Below, piece after piece: positions 8,987 to 16,838 of a stretch of DNA of 64,000 bases. The stretch is from the NCBI RefSeq assembly GCF_000281975.1, contig NZ_AKKE01000158.1, positions 1 through 64,000 on the forward strand. The letters are read 5' to 3'. The translations under genes and the position numbers were made by a program. The DNA comes from Novosphingobium sp. AP12. Lineage in GTDB: Bacteria > Pseudomonadota > Alphaproteobacteria > Sphingomonadales > Sphingomonadaceae. The notes below the pieces were generated by a model that was not told the DNA's origin, searched no databases, and saw nothing but the letters and a program-made list of their open reading frames with translations. Positions within the stretch are counted from its first letter, which is position 1, and each line of letters opens with the position of its first letter.

Positions 8987-9982
8987 TCAGACTTCCGATT
9001 TTACATAGGAGTTTTCCTGCCAATACTTAATACCCAGCGGAGTAAGTTGGTATCCCGTCACACTCCTCTTTCTGTCGGTGCTTTTGGCAGACTCCATTCT
9101 AACAAGTCCTGAAGCAACAAGATGCAACAACACATCATGTATTTGCGTCCGTTGTGATGACACCCCGTATCCACTAGTTACGCGACCATGACGCTCTGTT
9201 ATGGCACGATCAAATGACACCTTCACGCCTTCCAAAGTCACAGGGTTGAATAGTGTAGCCGCTACATCCATAAAAAATTTATAAGCCGGCAACGTGATGC
9301 TACTCTTTTGCCCCGCATTCCGCTCACGATAGGTAAAGGGAAACTTAAACTCTGTATCTAAGCTAGCAACATCATCGAATTTTGGAGCTATGCTGGTCCG
9401 CAAATTATTTAGTTCGCTTCGGAGTTTGTCGTTTTCCTCACGGTACTTGACCACATCAGAAAGGGCACTTTCGGATGCAACTAAGTTTGCCCGCACCCAA
9501 CCGGTCTGTGGGCTTTCAGAGAATGCTTTTGTCAAAGAGACAATAGCATTCGCGCGCAGTTCCATTGCGCTTTCCCAATATTGAACCAACCGGCCAGTTG
9601 TTACGATTGCAAGGAATGCCTCTAGCTTATGTCGCTTAGAGTCGTCTTTGTCTGTTTTGCCCTGTGGGATCGCGTCCGGTTGCCTGTGCGGAAAGGCGAT
9701 AACAGTTTTACCATTTTTAACGGCGTATTCGTACTCTCGTTGAGTGTAACTCACTCCCTCTTCATCGAGGGATCCATACCGTGCACCAATCACGAGGACA
9801 TAGTAGTCGCACTCGTCTATAACCTTTTCGATGTAAGTCAGCTGTTCTACGTCTGCTGCCGGAAACATCTCCATGCCTGCGGGGATGTGACCCATGTCTA
9901 AGATGGCGCGGGATATCGCTTGCCGCTCTTCAACCAGATCAGCGAATGTAGAGGAGATAAAAATCTGATACTTCTTGTTCAT
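8987..9982 (-). CDS. DUF4062-domain protein with coiled coil and winged-helix-like C-terminus
   Basis: A 331-residue protein. The N-terminal 110 residues match the DUF4062 pattern (QIFISSTFADLVEERQ at the start, then DYYVLVIGARYGS). This is a Rossmann-like domain related to TIR folds and often seen in STAND/NLR-type and other defence proteins. A coiled coil spans about residues 175-200 (SDVVKYREENDKLRSELNN). The C-terminal 110 residues look like a helix-rich winged helix (VLLHLVASGLVRM, YQLTPLGIKYW). Base composition is clearly AT-richer than all neighbours, indicating separate acquisition. It sits at the extreme end of the prophage beside a DNA methyltransferase, a usual place for cargo. A defence or exclusion role is inference. 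Confidence 0.8.
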   Translation of the reverse strand: MNKKYQIFISSTFADLVEERQAISRAILDMGHIPAGMEMFPAADVEQLTYIEKVIDECDYYVLVIGARYGSLDEEGVSYTQREYEYAVKNGKTVIAFPHRQPDAIPQGKTDKDDSKRHKLEAFLAIVTTGRLVQYWESAMELRANAIVSLTKAFSESPQTGWVRANLVASESALSDVVKYREENDKLRSELNNLRTSIAPKFDDVASLDTEFKFPFTYRERNAGQKSSITLPAYKFFMDVAATLFNPVTLEGVKVSFDRAITERHGRVTSGYGVSSQRTQIHDVLLHLVASGLVRMESAKSTDRKRSVTGYQLTPLGIKYWQENSYVKSEV

Positions 9983-9999
9983 GCCAGAATGTTGGCATG
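9980..9999. promoter_or_regulatory. Inverted repeat overlapping the DUF4062 start codon
   Basis: CATGCCA and TGGCATG form perfect 7-bp arms with a 6-bp spacer. The left arm includes the start codon of the DUF4062 gene (CAT at 9980-9982). No Shine-Dalgarno is visible upstream. It could be an operator, or an mRNA hairpin that masks initiation. Confidence 0.4.
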
Positions 10000-10173
10000 G
10001 CGGAGTGGGTACATCTAGAGGCCCTCACCCCCTTCCCGACTAGATATCCACGGAAGTAACTACCGCCAAATGCATGGGGTAGCCGTAACGCCGGCCAGTT
10101 TGGGCACCGTGCGGGACAGTCAGGTCACATAGATGAGCTCAGTCGTTTCGCTGAACGTGTTTTCGACTATGCA

Positions 10174-10206
10174 GGGCGATCAACATCAGGTGCGCGTCGA
10201 TCGCCC
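10174..10206 (-). terminator. Stem-loop after the adenine methyltransferase gene
   Basis: GGGCGATC (10174-10181) and GATCGCCC (10199-10206) are perfect 8-bp arms with a 17-base loop, starting 8 bp beyond the methyltransferase stop. It lacks a T-tract, so it may act as an mRNA end-protector or weak terminator. Confidence 0.4.
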
Positions 10207-10213
10207 ACGCATG

Positions 10214-11053
10214 TCAGGCCATTACCCTTTGGAGCTCAGCTTGCGAGACGTTGCTGATCACCAACTCAGTCACCGGCTTGATGCTGTTCCCCCCGCCCAC
10301 TGAATATGTGAGTTCTACTTCCACCATCGAGAAGGCAGCAAAGGTCTCTCGAACCGCCGCGTGATCATTAAGGCTCAGCAGGAACCGGCCTTGGGCGGCC
10401 TCAAGCTTTTCGGCCATGGCGGCAAACTGAGACCTATCGAACAGCTCTTTGCCGTAGTCGGCTTCTGATCCGTAGTAGGGCGGATCAAGATAGAATAGCG
10501 TTTCAGGCGTGTCGTACCGAGTGATGAAGTCGAACCATGGCAAACGCTCGATCGTGACGCCGGCCAAGCGTTCGTGGATCGTCTCCAGGAGCGGTCCCAC
10601 CTTCGACACATCAAACCCGCTTGAACCGCAGGGGTCCACGCCAAATGACCGTGAGGTTACTTTGCCGCCATAAGCGAGGCGCTGGAGATAGAGGAAGCGC
10701 GCTGCCCGCTCGAGGTCGGTCTGCGTCGATGGATCGACACGGATCAATCGCTCGAACCCAGAGCGAGTCGCGAGCTGGTAACGAAGCATGTCCAAAAACG
10801 CCACGTAATGCCGCTGCAAGATGCGGAAGAAGGTGGAAACGTCTTCGGACCAGTCGTTGATAAACTCGGCTGACGGCACGCGGGTACGACGCAGGAAAAC
10901 TCCGCCCATACCTACGAAAACCTCAGCGTAGCGGCGGTGCGGGATGCGATCGACGGCACGGCATATCACCCGGGAGAGCTTACGCTTACCTCCGATGTAG
11001 GCGGCCGCTGGATGTACTTGGTCAACGATCTCCGGAAAAAGATTCGACAGCAC
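10214..11053 (-). CDS. D12-class (Dam-like) adenine-N6 DNA methyltransferase
   Basis: A 279-residue DNA adenine methyltransferase of the D12/Dam class. The N-terminal segment YIGGKRKL corresponds to the family's GGK start. The SAM-binding motif FVGMGGVF lies near residues 46-53 and the catalytic motif DPPYYG near 191-196. The length is normal for orphan phage Dam-like enzymes. It starts with GTG at 11053 behind a GGAAGG ribosome site. No restriction enzyme is adjacent, so self-protection or regulation is more likely than a complete R-M system, although the DUF4062 neighbour deserves attention. The recognition site is unknown. Confidence 0.88.
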   Translation of the reverse strand: MLSNLFPEIVDQVHPAAAYIGGKRKLSRVICRAVDRIPHRRYAEVFVGMGGVFLRRTRVPSAEFINDWSEDVSTFFRILQRHYVAFLDMLRYQLATRSGFERLIRVDPSTQTDLERAARFLYLQRLAYGGKVTSRSFGVDPCGSSGFDVSKVGPLLETIHERLAGVTIERLPWFDFITRYDTPETLFYLDPPYYGSEADYGKELFDRSQFAAMAEKLEAAQGRFLLSLNDHAAVRETFAAFSMVEVELTYSVGGGNSIKPVTELVISNVSQAELQRVMA

Positions 11054-11359
11054 AGATGTGCCCTTCCATATGGCCCCCGCCCTCTCGAGGGGTGCGGGGA
11101 TGGCCTGTCGCAGGCCGGGTAGGTCATGACGGTGTCAGCCGTCGGCGAGGGCGTTACCGCGCCCTTTCCCCCCGCTTCATTCCGCGGGAAACCTGGTAAG
11201 CTTGATTATGTCAGGGGATCCGCACCCGACTTGAGTGCCAGTGGAAGTCCGAGCCGGGCTTCGCGATCTGCGGAAATCTGCGCCTTGCGAATGTCTAACC
11301 TACCTCCGCCGACCCACGCTTTCCCGCGGCGTCCGGTGGGCAGTGTCTAACCGTTTCAC
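11054..11359. other. Non-coding gap between lysis genes and cargo
   Basis: About 306 bp with no gene I would support. A hairpin at 11075-11099 (CCCCGC and GCGGGG, with inner CCTC/GAGG) lies 22 bp upstream of the methyltransferase GTG on its strand and may be a leader structure. The gap separates the late operon from the cargo, so a cargo promoter is expected here. Confidence 0.4.
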
Positions 11360-11626
11360 CTATTGTTTCGGGCAGACCACGTCGGGCATCCCCGTGCGCT
11401 CGTAGAACCGGCACAACCGCATGCCGGCAGCGCGGACGCGATCGCCCCACCCCTCAATAGCGCTGTCGTAGCGATCGCCGGCGGCCGGGTCGGTGAGGAT
11501 GTCGGCGCCTGGCGTGGGCTTCGCTTCCGTGACTTCGACCATGTCCTGGCGTGGCGGGAAAGCACTGGTGGTCTTGCATGCAGAAAGCAGCAGAAGGGCG
11601 GCGAGGACGGTGGTGCGCCTCAGCAT
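11360..11626 (-). CDS. Small phage lipoprotein, candidate o-spanin (Rz1-like)
   Basis: An 88-residue protein with a lipoprotein signal (LLLLSAC lipobox, cysteine near residue 17) and a short hydrophilic body. It is the last gene of the lysis cluster, two genes after an Rz-like membrane protein, which fits an outer-membrane spanin. Body sequence similarity was not recognised; it is longer than Rz1 and only moderately proline-rich. I took the ATG at 11626 because a longer start would place a charged leader before the signal. It overlaps the preceding gene by 7 bp. Confidence 0.55.
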   Translation of the reverse strand: MLRRTTVLAALLLLSACKTTSAFPPRQDMVEVTEAKPTPGADILTDPAAGDRYDSAIEGWGDRVRAAGMRLCRFYERTGMPDVVCPKQ

Positions 11627-11961
11627 GAGCGAAACTCCCCATCGGTGAGGTAGCCGTGCCAATGCTCGCCCACGCGCGCGCCCGTGCCTTCCTCAAGCTG
11701 ATAGATAAGGATCGAGGGCGTCGTGGTCGGCGCTCCCTCATTCCCATTCCACGACCAAGTCTGTCCGCTGCCGCCTTCGGCGATCGAGATCGACATCATC
11801 TGGCCGCAGCCGCATGGGCAACCGAACAGAATGCCGGCACGCGGATTGTCTCCCCAGGCGTAGAAGCTGAACAGCCCGGCAGGCACATGATCCGGCCATT
11901 CCCCGTCTTTACGGACGGCAGGCGCGCTACCGCGTTGGTTGACGGGCGCAATACTGGTCAT
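11620..11961 (-). CDS. DUF6527-like phage protein
   Basis: A 113-residue protein with a metal-binding-looking CPCGCG cluster in the middle and a conserved tail HWHGYLTDGEFRSC. This pattern of W-WNGN, PT-PS and H-G-L-DG is typical of DUF6527 proteins near phage lysis genes. Function is unknown. The start ATG overlaps the stop of the upstream Rz-like gene (ATGA at 11958-11961), which fixes the start. Confidence 0.6.
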   Translation of the reverse strand: MTSIAPVNQRGSAPAVRKDGEWPDHVPAGLFSFYAWGDNPRAGILFGCPCGCGQMMSISIAEGGSGQTWSWNGNEGAPTTTPSILIYQLEEGTGARVGEHWHGYLTDGEFRSC

Positions 11962-12404
11962 CGGCACTTCTCCTGGTAGGCGGGCATCTTCGCCAGTTGC
12001 TCCGACGAGTAGGTCCTGAGCAGCTGGGCGCAGCGCCGGGCGATGGTGGTGGGAGGAACGACGGCGCGCAGCTCGGGCGGCTTGGCGACCTCGGTTGCCT
12101 CGGCCTTGGCAATCGCTTCCTCGCGCTCTCGTTCGGCTTGGAGGTTGGTCACCGCATCGATGGCGCGTTCCTCGGCGGAGATCTCGCGCGCATCTGATGC
12201 AGCGGCTTCCCGCCTCTCCTCGTGGAGCTCGACCACCTCGGCGTCGTGGAAGTGCATCCAGAGGCGGACACCGCCCCAGACGGTCGCGACGAGAGCCGCG
12301 ACGATAGCCAGGAGGGCGAACCCGGCGAGTATCCATGCTACGGCGCGCTGGAATCGCTCGGCCACCAGGCGCCCAGCGACGCGGATGAAGAATGCTTCGA
12401 TCAC
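11958..12404 (-). CDS. Rz-like membrane protein (candidate i-spanin)
   Basis: 148 residues: an N-terminal membrane helix (about 23-45, WILAGFALLAIVAALVA), then a charged, alanine- and glutamate-rich helix likely to form a coiled coil (about 55-110), and a basic C-terminus with two cysteines. This topology and its place downstream of the endolysin match an inner-membrane spanin or lysis accessory. No direct sequence match was recognised. It overlaps both neighbours by ATGA, so the whole lysis cluster is translationally coupled. Confidence 0.55.
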   Translation of the reverse strand: MIEAFFIRVAGRLVAERFQRAVAWILAGFALLAIVAALVATVWGGVRLWMHFHDAEVVELHEERREAAASDAREISAEERAIDAVTNLQAEREREEAIAKAEATEVAKPPELRAVVPPTTIARRCAQLLRTYSSEQLAKMPAYQEKCR

Positions 12405-12736
12405 GGTTTCAAATCCTCTGCGACTTTTTGAGTGGCCTCGGCCGCAAGCTGGGCGCCCGCCGCAGCCGCCGCGATTTCGCGGTCATCGACCTCGAAGCCG
12501 GATCGCGAGCCTCGGATCGCCATGCGCCGACCGAGCACGAATCCCAGCGCGCCCATCCCCACGAGCAGCTGCAAGTGGGCGGCAAGGCCAAGGAACAAGA
12601 CATACCGGAGGTTGGCGCGCACCAGGTGCATCGCCCACGCCGCCATGAGCGTGAAGACGATGCAGCCGAGCCAGATCGCGACGAAGGCCCATGCTCGCCG
12701 GCCGTCGGCGGTCGAGATGGATGGGATGGGGGCCAT
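12401..12736 (-). CDS. Two-TM phage membrane protein (candidate holin)
   Basis: 111 residues with hydrophobic helices at about 17-35 and 42-66, followed by an alanine-rich, charged C-terminal helix. Small size, two or three membrane segments and position directly after the endolysin gene fit a holin. Without family recognition this is inference. The start at 12736 leaves 7 bp after the endolysin stop; an ATG 12 codons earlier would overlap it. Confidence 0.5.
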   Translation of the reverse strand: MAPIPSISTADGRRAWAFVAIWLGCIVFTLMAAWAMHLVRANLRYVLFLGLAAHLQLLVGMGALGFVLGRRMAIRGSRSGFEVDDREIAAAAAGAQLAAEATQKVAEDLKP

Positions 12737-12743
12737 GACGATC

Positions 12744-13208
12744 TCAGGCCAACTGGTAGTGCGGGCCATCAAGGAAGTCCGGCCCGGGGTGGCGTAGCTT
12801 GTACGCCTCGACCTCGGCCTTCAGCGCCGCGGCCCCACCGCCGTATTGATCCATTCGACGATCCCAGACGGCGCCCCAGATGAGCTTCACGCCCAACTCG
12901 GTAGCGGCGACGTCGACCGCCTGGGCAATCTCCCAGATCAGCGGCCATTCCCAGCGCGGCTGACCGTTCAGCCAAGGTACGAGATCCATGGCATGTCCGT
13001 AGCCGTCGGCCTGCTTCAAGTGCTTCGAGGCCAGCGTCTTCGATGCACCGCGCTTCACGTAGAGGCGTTGCGTCTCGATCGAGCGCAGGCCCTCCTGCAC
13101 CGTGAAGTCCTGCTTCGAGATCGCGATCGCGCGGTGTGCGACACTCACGAGGAGCGGGTGCACGCCGACAAGCTGCGCCAGCGAACGCTGGCCCAGTGAA
13201 TAGGGCAT
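12744..13208 (-). CDS. M15-family peptidase endolysin
   Basis: A 154-residue zinc peptidase of the M15 (VanY/L-alanyl-D-glutamate peptidase) family that cuts peptidoglycan cross-links at lysis. Metal and catalytic residues are visible in SKHLKQADGYGHAMDLVP (His, then GxAxD) and in the final GPHYQLA. The N-terminal helix-turn segment VHPLLVSVAHRAI and QEGLRSIETQ are typical of phage members. There is no signal peptide, so it needs a holin for export. Membrane proteins lie on both sides. Confidence 0.88.
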   Translation of the reverse strand: MPYSLGQRSLAQLVGVHPLLVSVAHRAIAISKQDFTVQEGLRSIETQRLYVKRGASKTLASKHLKQADGYGHAMDLVPWLNGQPRWEWPLIWEIAQAVDVAATELGVKLIWGAVWDRRMDQYGGGAAALKAEVEAYKLRHPGPDFLDGPHYQLA

Positions 13209-13249
13209 CGGATTTTCCTTTCAGAAGTCGCGGCCGGGCCGCGTGGGGA

Positions 13250-13642
13250 TTAGTCTTGCTCGGTCGTCCCGAGCATCGCCTTCATCATCGCGATCACGCG
13301 CTCGCGCATCAGCCGCACGACGAGCAGGCCGGAGAAGCCGAGCCCGATGCCGGTAACGACAGCCATGCCCGTCTCCATGGGCTTCCCGCTGCCAACGAGC
13401 GGCATCTGGCCCGTCACCGCCAGAAGCAGGATAATGATCAGCAGCGCGGTCAGCGCCCATTCCTGCTCTCGGGTCATCTTCTCGAGGCTGGGCGGGGCCA
13501 CGAACCGGGCGAGAAGTAGCGATGCGGTAGAGAGGCCGAGGGCCAAGATAGGGATGTCGAGCCCCGCCAGCGTGACGACGGCCGGGCCGATGGATGGTGC
13601 GATGGGTACTGCCGCTGCCGCGAGGATCGGTTTCACTTCCAT
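13250..13642 (-). CDS. Phage membrane protein in lysis cluster
   Basis: 130 residues with about four hydrophobic segments (about 5-22, 27-43, 64-77 and 90-107) and a charged C-terminus ending TTEQD. It could be the holin or an antiholin; three candidates in this cluster share that possibility. The start at 13642 overlaps the upstream gene's stop by 10 bp. Confidence 0.5.
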   Translation of the reverse strand: MEVKPILAAAAVPIAPSIGPAVVTLAGLDIPILALGLSTASLLLARFVAPPSLEKMTREQEWALTALLIIILLLAVTGQMPLVGSGKPMETGMAVVTGIGLGFSGLLVVRLMRERVIAMMKAMLGTTEQD

Positions 13643-14217
13643 GCCTTGCCTATCGTGACACCCAAGGCGATGAAGCCGATCAAACCGGTCATGCCAACGG
13701 AACCCTTCACGCGATCCCACTTCGGCGGACGTACCGCCTCATTGACGCGTATCAGGGCGTGAGGAATTGCCTGATCGGACCACTCACCGATCATGAAAGC
13801 CAGCATGAACGGGACGATGGTGGCCCCGTCGAGCGCCCGGTCGAACGCCAGCAGGAACTCCATGGTCCGTGCCGAGACCTCCCGCCAAAGCAGCATGACC
13901 AAGACGTCTCCGGATGCGCCCATGAGGATGCAGACGTAGAGGCAGGAGATCTTCCACCGGAAGAGCCCGAGCGGCGTCCAGAAGAGAATGGCAGGCCGCC
14001 TAGTGAACCCCACGCCTACCTTGCGTTCGATCGCGCGCTCGCGTCGCGCTTCGGTAAGGACGCTGAGCAGCTTCTTGAGCGACAGAAAGGACACCAGCGT
14101 AAGGCCGAACAGCGCGAAGGCATAAGCCCATGCGTTGCCCTCGAACGAGGGCGGCAGAGCCGAGAGAGGCACGTGGTGCGGCATCAAGTCGGCGGCGGCG
14201 ATGCTAGGCGGCGCCAT
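13633..14217 (-). CDS. Polytopic phage membrane protein
   Basis: 194 residues with several hydrophobic stretches (about 34-50, 85-110, 130-150 and 175-190) separated by basic loops such as EARRERAIERK. No family recognised. It lies between the tail-fibre gene and the lysis genes. I used the ATG at 14217; the frame extends 30 codons upstream with low-complexity sequence. Confidence 0.5.
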   Translation of the reverse strand: MAPPSIAAADLMPHHVPLSALPPSFEGNAWAYAFALFGLTLVSFLSLKKLLSVLTEARRERAIERKVGVGFTRRPAILFWTPLGLFRWKISCLYVCILMGASGDVLVMLLWREVSARTMEFLLAFDRALDGATIVPFMLAFMIGEWSDQAIPHALIRVNEAVRPPKWDRVKGSVGMTGLIGFIALGVTIGKAWK

Positions 14218-14325
14218 AGTCAGACTTTCCGTTCCGTAGAGCGGACAGGGAAGTGCGAGGGGAAGCGGAGAAATATCATTGCGCCGCCTCCCGAATGTCG
14301 CCCACACAGGCGTCAGGAGTGGCCA

Positions 14326-16368
14326 TCATGTAGTGAACCTCATCACCATTACGCGCATGGCGAAAGTCCCGCTGGCCACGCTGGCGGCACTGTGATTGGT
14401 CCTGGTGATCGTCAGCGTGTTTGCTGCGGTCAGGGAAACGGTAATTTGCACCCCGCCTGGCATGCCGGCGACATGCACGGACGGTACGAAATCGGTGTCG
14501 GTGGCCGCGATGCCCAAAGCTGAGCTGGCATAGTTCCAGCTATCCGTCGCGCCTGCGGCCAAATTCGGCAGCGCTTGGTTGACTGTGATGCTATAGATTT
14601 TCTTGACCGGCGTTCCGTCCCCGATCAGCAGCTTGCTTACCCGCTCGCCGCTGCGGACCGAGTAGTCTTTCACGGGGCCGAAGACGTTGCCGCCGTGGCT
14701 GGCCACCGCTGCCGCTCCGGTGCCATCGCCGGTGATAGTGACGACGATCGGAGCGCCCGGCAGTTCCGGGAAGCCTGGCGAGGCGGGGCGACCAGCGTAA
14801 CCCGCACCGCCATTCGTGATCGTGATTCCGACTACCTTGCCGTCGACCACGGTTGCCGTTGCGGTCGCACCAGATCCCGAAGCGGCGCCGGTAATTGCGA
14901 CATTGGCAAAGGTGTAGCCGGACCCTTCGCTCGTCACTCGGATGTAACGGATGACACCGTCGCGCGGCGATGTCGGCATATCATAATCGACTTGCGCTTC
15001 GACCTGATCGGTGCCGACGATGAGGCCGTAGGTTTGAGGTGAACGGCCAGCGTCCGCACCGTCTGTATTGTTCCCTGTGGCCAGACCTCTGGCTGAGCAG
15101 CCCTGTGCCGCCCCCGCAAAGAAGACGCCGGAGCGAAGGTCCGTGGCGTAGCCGACGCCGAGCAGATCGAGGCCATTGCGAACCGCCGTCGAGCCGTCGA
15201 GGTTGACGCCGATGCGTGCGCCATTCACGTAGATGCCGCAACGATTGTTATCGTAGGCGGAACCCTGCACGCGCATCCAATCACCCTCGATGTAGATGCC
15301 ATCGACGCCGTTGTTCCAGGCCAGCGCTCCCAGCAATTCGGTAACCTTGCTGATGTTAAAGCCCGACCCGCCGTTCGCGCCTGCAATCAATCCGAAAGCT
15401 GCGGTGTCCGGGCAAGCCAGGAAGAAGCCATTCCCGCGATTATACAGCGAGACAAGTTGCCGAAGGCGCGTGTTTGACTGCGTCGCGGCCTGCGGACCGC
15501 CGGTCTCTGCCCTAAACCCGGCTCTCGCGTGTTGCAGGAAAATGCAGTCGTCGGCCTGCGCGTACCGCGCTCCAGTGAACACCAAACCGTCCGCGTTGCT
15601 GTTGAGATTACCCTTGTTGCCGAAGAAGGCGAAGCCTGAGACCCGCGCGGCAAGGCGGCTATCTCGCTGCGCTCCGTGATACAGAATGCGCATGAGGGCC
15701 TTGCCGACCGGCAGAGCCGCATCATCTTTAAGCTTCCAGTAAGCGCCTCGAGGGATCGCGCCATAGTTCTCGAAATAGCCACCCGGGCCGATCAGGTGCA
15801 GCGGTGTCGTGATCCGGATTTCATCAGAGACGACAATCGGTCCGGCATCCCGGAAGTCGATGACGCCCATGCCCACCGAAGCAAAGCGCGCGCGGACCTT
15901 GTCCGTCTGATCGACCTCGCTGGGAACGATACCGAGCTTCCGCGCGGTCACCTTTTCCTTGAGGAGGTTTTCAAGGTCAGTGGCCACAGGAACGCCAGCG
16001 AGCAGGCTGAAGCCGACTTTTTGCGATCCCGACGGATCAGCCAGCTCTTGCCTGCCAACCAGCGCCTCGGCTTGTGGGTCGCTGACAGGAAGCTGACTAG
16101 AGTCGGCAGGATAGCCGATCAGCCCCACATCGCCCGGCTCTACGAACGGCCCTTCATCGACGAAGCCTGGCGCGGCGTCGATCCGCCGATACCGACGCCG
16201 CAGGCCGGTCTGCGGATCAATGCTGTTGAAACGTGCATCTATGGGCAGGTCGGCTCCCGCTTCAGGCGTGTCCCGCCGATACTCGACGCCGTTCTGGATC
16301 GGCTCCATGCCGGCGAATAGCGCGGCATTGCGCTCTAGAAGTGTCGCCAGCTGATCTTCGTATGCCAC
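14326..16368 (-). CDS. Tail fibre/tailspike-like protein with beta-helix
   Basis: A 680-residue structural protein, probably the receptor-binding fibre or spike. The N-terminal 130 residues resemble a phage attachment region. Residues about 190-440 contain spaced G/N-rich, short hydrophobic repeats (NSNADGLVFTG, NNGVDGIYIEGDW, YDNNRCGIYVNGARIG) typical of a right-handed parallel beta-helix of the pectate-lyase type. The C-terminal part is glycine- and alanine-rich beta structure ending MVMRFTT. Catalytic residues cannot be assigned. It is followed by the lysis genes and preceded by two small tail-associated ORFs. Confidence 0.7.
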   Translation of the reverse strand: MAYEDQLATLLERNAALFAGMEPIQNGVEYRRDTPEAGADLPIDARFNSIDPQTGLRRRYRRIDAAPGFVDEGPFVEPGDVGLIGYPADSSQLPVSDPQAEALVGRQELADPSGSQKVGFSLLAGVPVATDLENLLKEKVTARKLGIVPSEVDQTDKVRARFASVGMGVIDFRDAGPIVVSDEIRITTPLHLIGPGGYFENYGAIPRGAYWKLKDDAALPVGKALMRILYHGAQRDSRLAARVSGFAFFGNKGNLNSNADGLVFTGARYAQADDCIFLQHARAGFRAETGGPQAATQSNTRLRQLVSLYNRGNGFFLACPDTAAFGLIAGANGGSGFNISKVTELLGALAWNNGVDGIYIEGDWMRVQGSAYDNNRCGIYVNGARIGVNLDGSTAVRNGLDLLGVGYATDLRSGVFFAGAAQGCSARGLATGNNTDGADAGRSPQTYGLIVGTDQVEAQVDYDMPTSPRDGVIRYIRVTSEGSGYTFANVAITGAASGSGATATATVVDGKVVGITITNGGAGYAGRPASPGFPELPGAPIVVTITGDGTGAAAVASHGGNVFGPVKDYSVRSGERVSKLLIGDGTPVKKIYSITVNQALPNLAAGATDSWNYASSALGIAATDTDFVPSVHVAGMPGGVQITVSLTAANTLTITRTNHSAASVASGTFAMRVMVMRFTT

Positions 16369-16382
16369 GGCAAGCCCTCCTA

Positions 16383-16655
16383 TCAGTCGACCAGCTTGCG
16401 CAGGCGGGCCAGTTCGATGTCGCCAATCTTGACCATGGCCGTGCGGGCGCTAGCCCACTGTGTGACCTGGCGCCGCGTGCGTTCCTCGAGGGGGCTGGCA
16501 GCCGAAGCAAGGCGATCAAGGAACTCCGTGATCTCGTCGCTGCCCAGCAGCGCGAGGAATTCCTGCATCGGCGCGATCGTGGCTTGAGCCAGTTGGCGTT
16601 CAATCTCGTCGCGCTGGGTGCGCATGGTCTCGATCGACGGGTTGTCGTCCTTCAT
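16383..16655 (-). CDS. Small phage protein before the tail fibre gene
   Basis: 90 residues, mostly helical and charged, with no cysteine and no signal. No family recognised. It lies between the tail-tip and fibre genes, where small structural or chaperone proteins are common. Confidence 0.5.
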   Translation of the reverse strand: MKDDNPSIETMRTQRDEIERQLAQATIAPMQEFLALLGSDEITEFLDRLASAASPLEERTRRQVTQWASARTAMVKIGDIELARLRKLVD

Positions 16656-16658
16656 GGC

Positions 16659-16838
16659 TCAATCCTTCGGCTTGCGGGTGACATGGCCATCGACAACGAT
16701 GTGCGTGGCATCCCAGTCGGGACGGAATTCAGTGACTTCGACGAAGGGACGGCCATCGACCTGTGCCCACTCGATCGGCCCCGTGGCGCACTCGCTGATG
16801 ACGCCGGTGGCTGGATCGAAGAAGACGACCGCCGTCAT
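16659..16838 (-). CDS. Very small phage ORF (59 aa)
   Basis: 59 codons from the ATG at 16838, which overlaps the stop of the 893-residue tail protein (ATGA), to a TGA at 16659. The product begins MTAVVFFDPATGV and ends GHVTRKPKD. Tight coupling at both ends and normal codon use support a real gene. Similar short ORFs beside tail fibre genes have unknown function. Confidence 0.55.
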   Translation of the reverse strand: MTAVVFFDPATGVISECATGPIEWAQVDGRPFVEVTEFRPDWDATHIVVDGHVTRKPKD

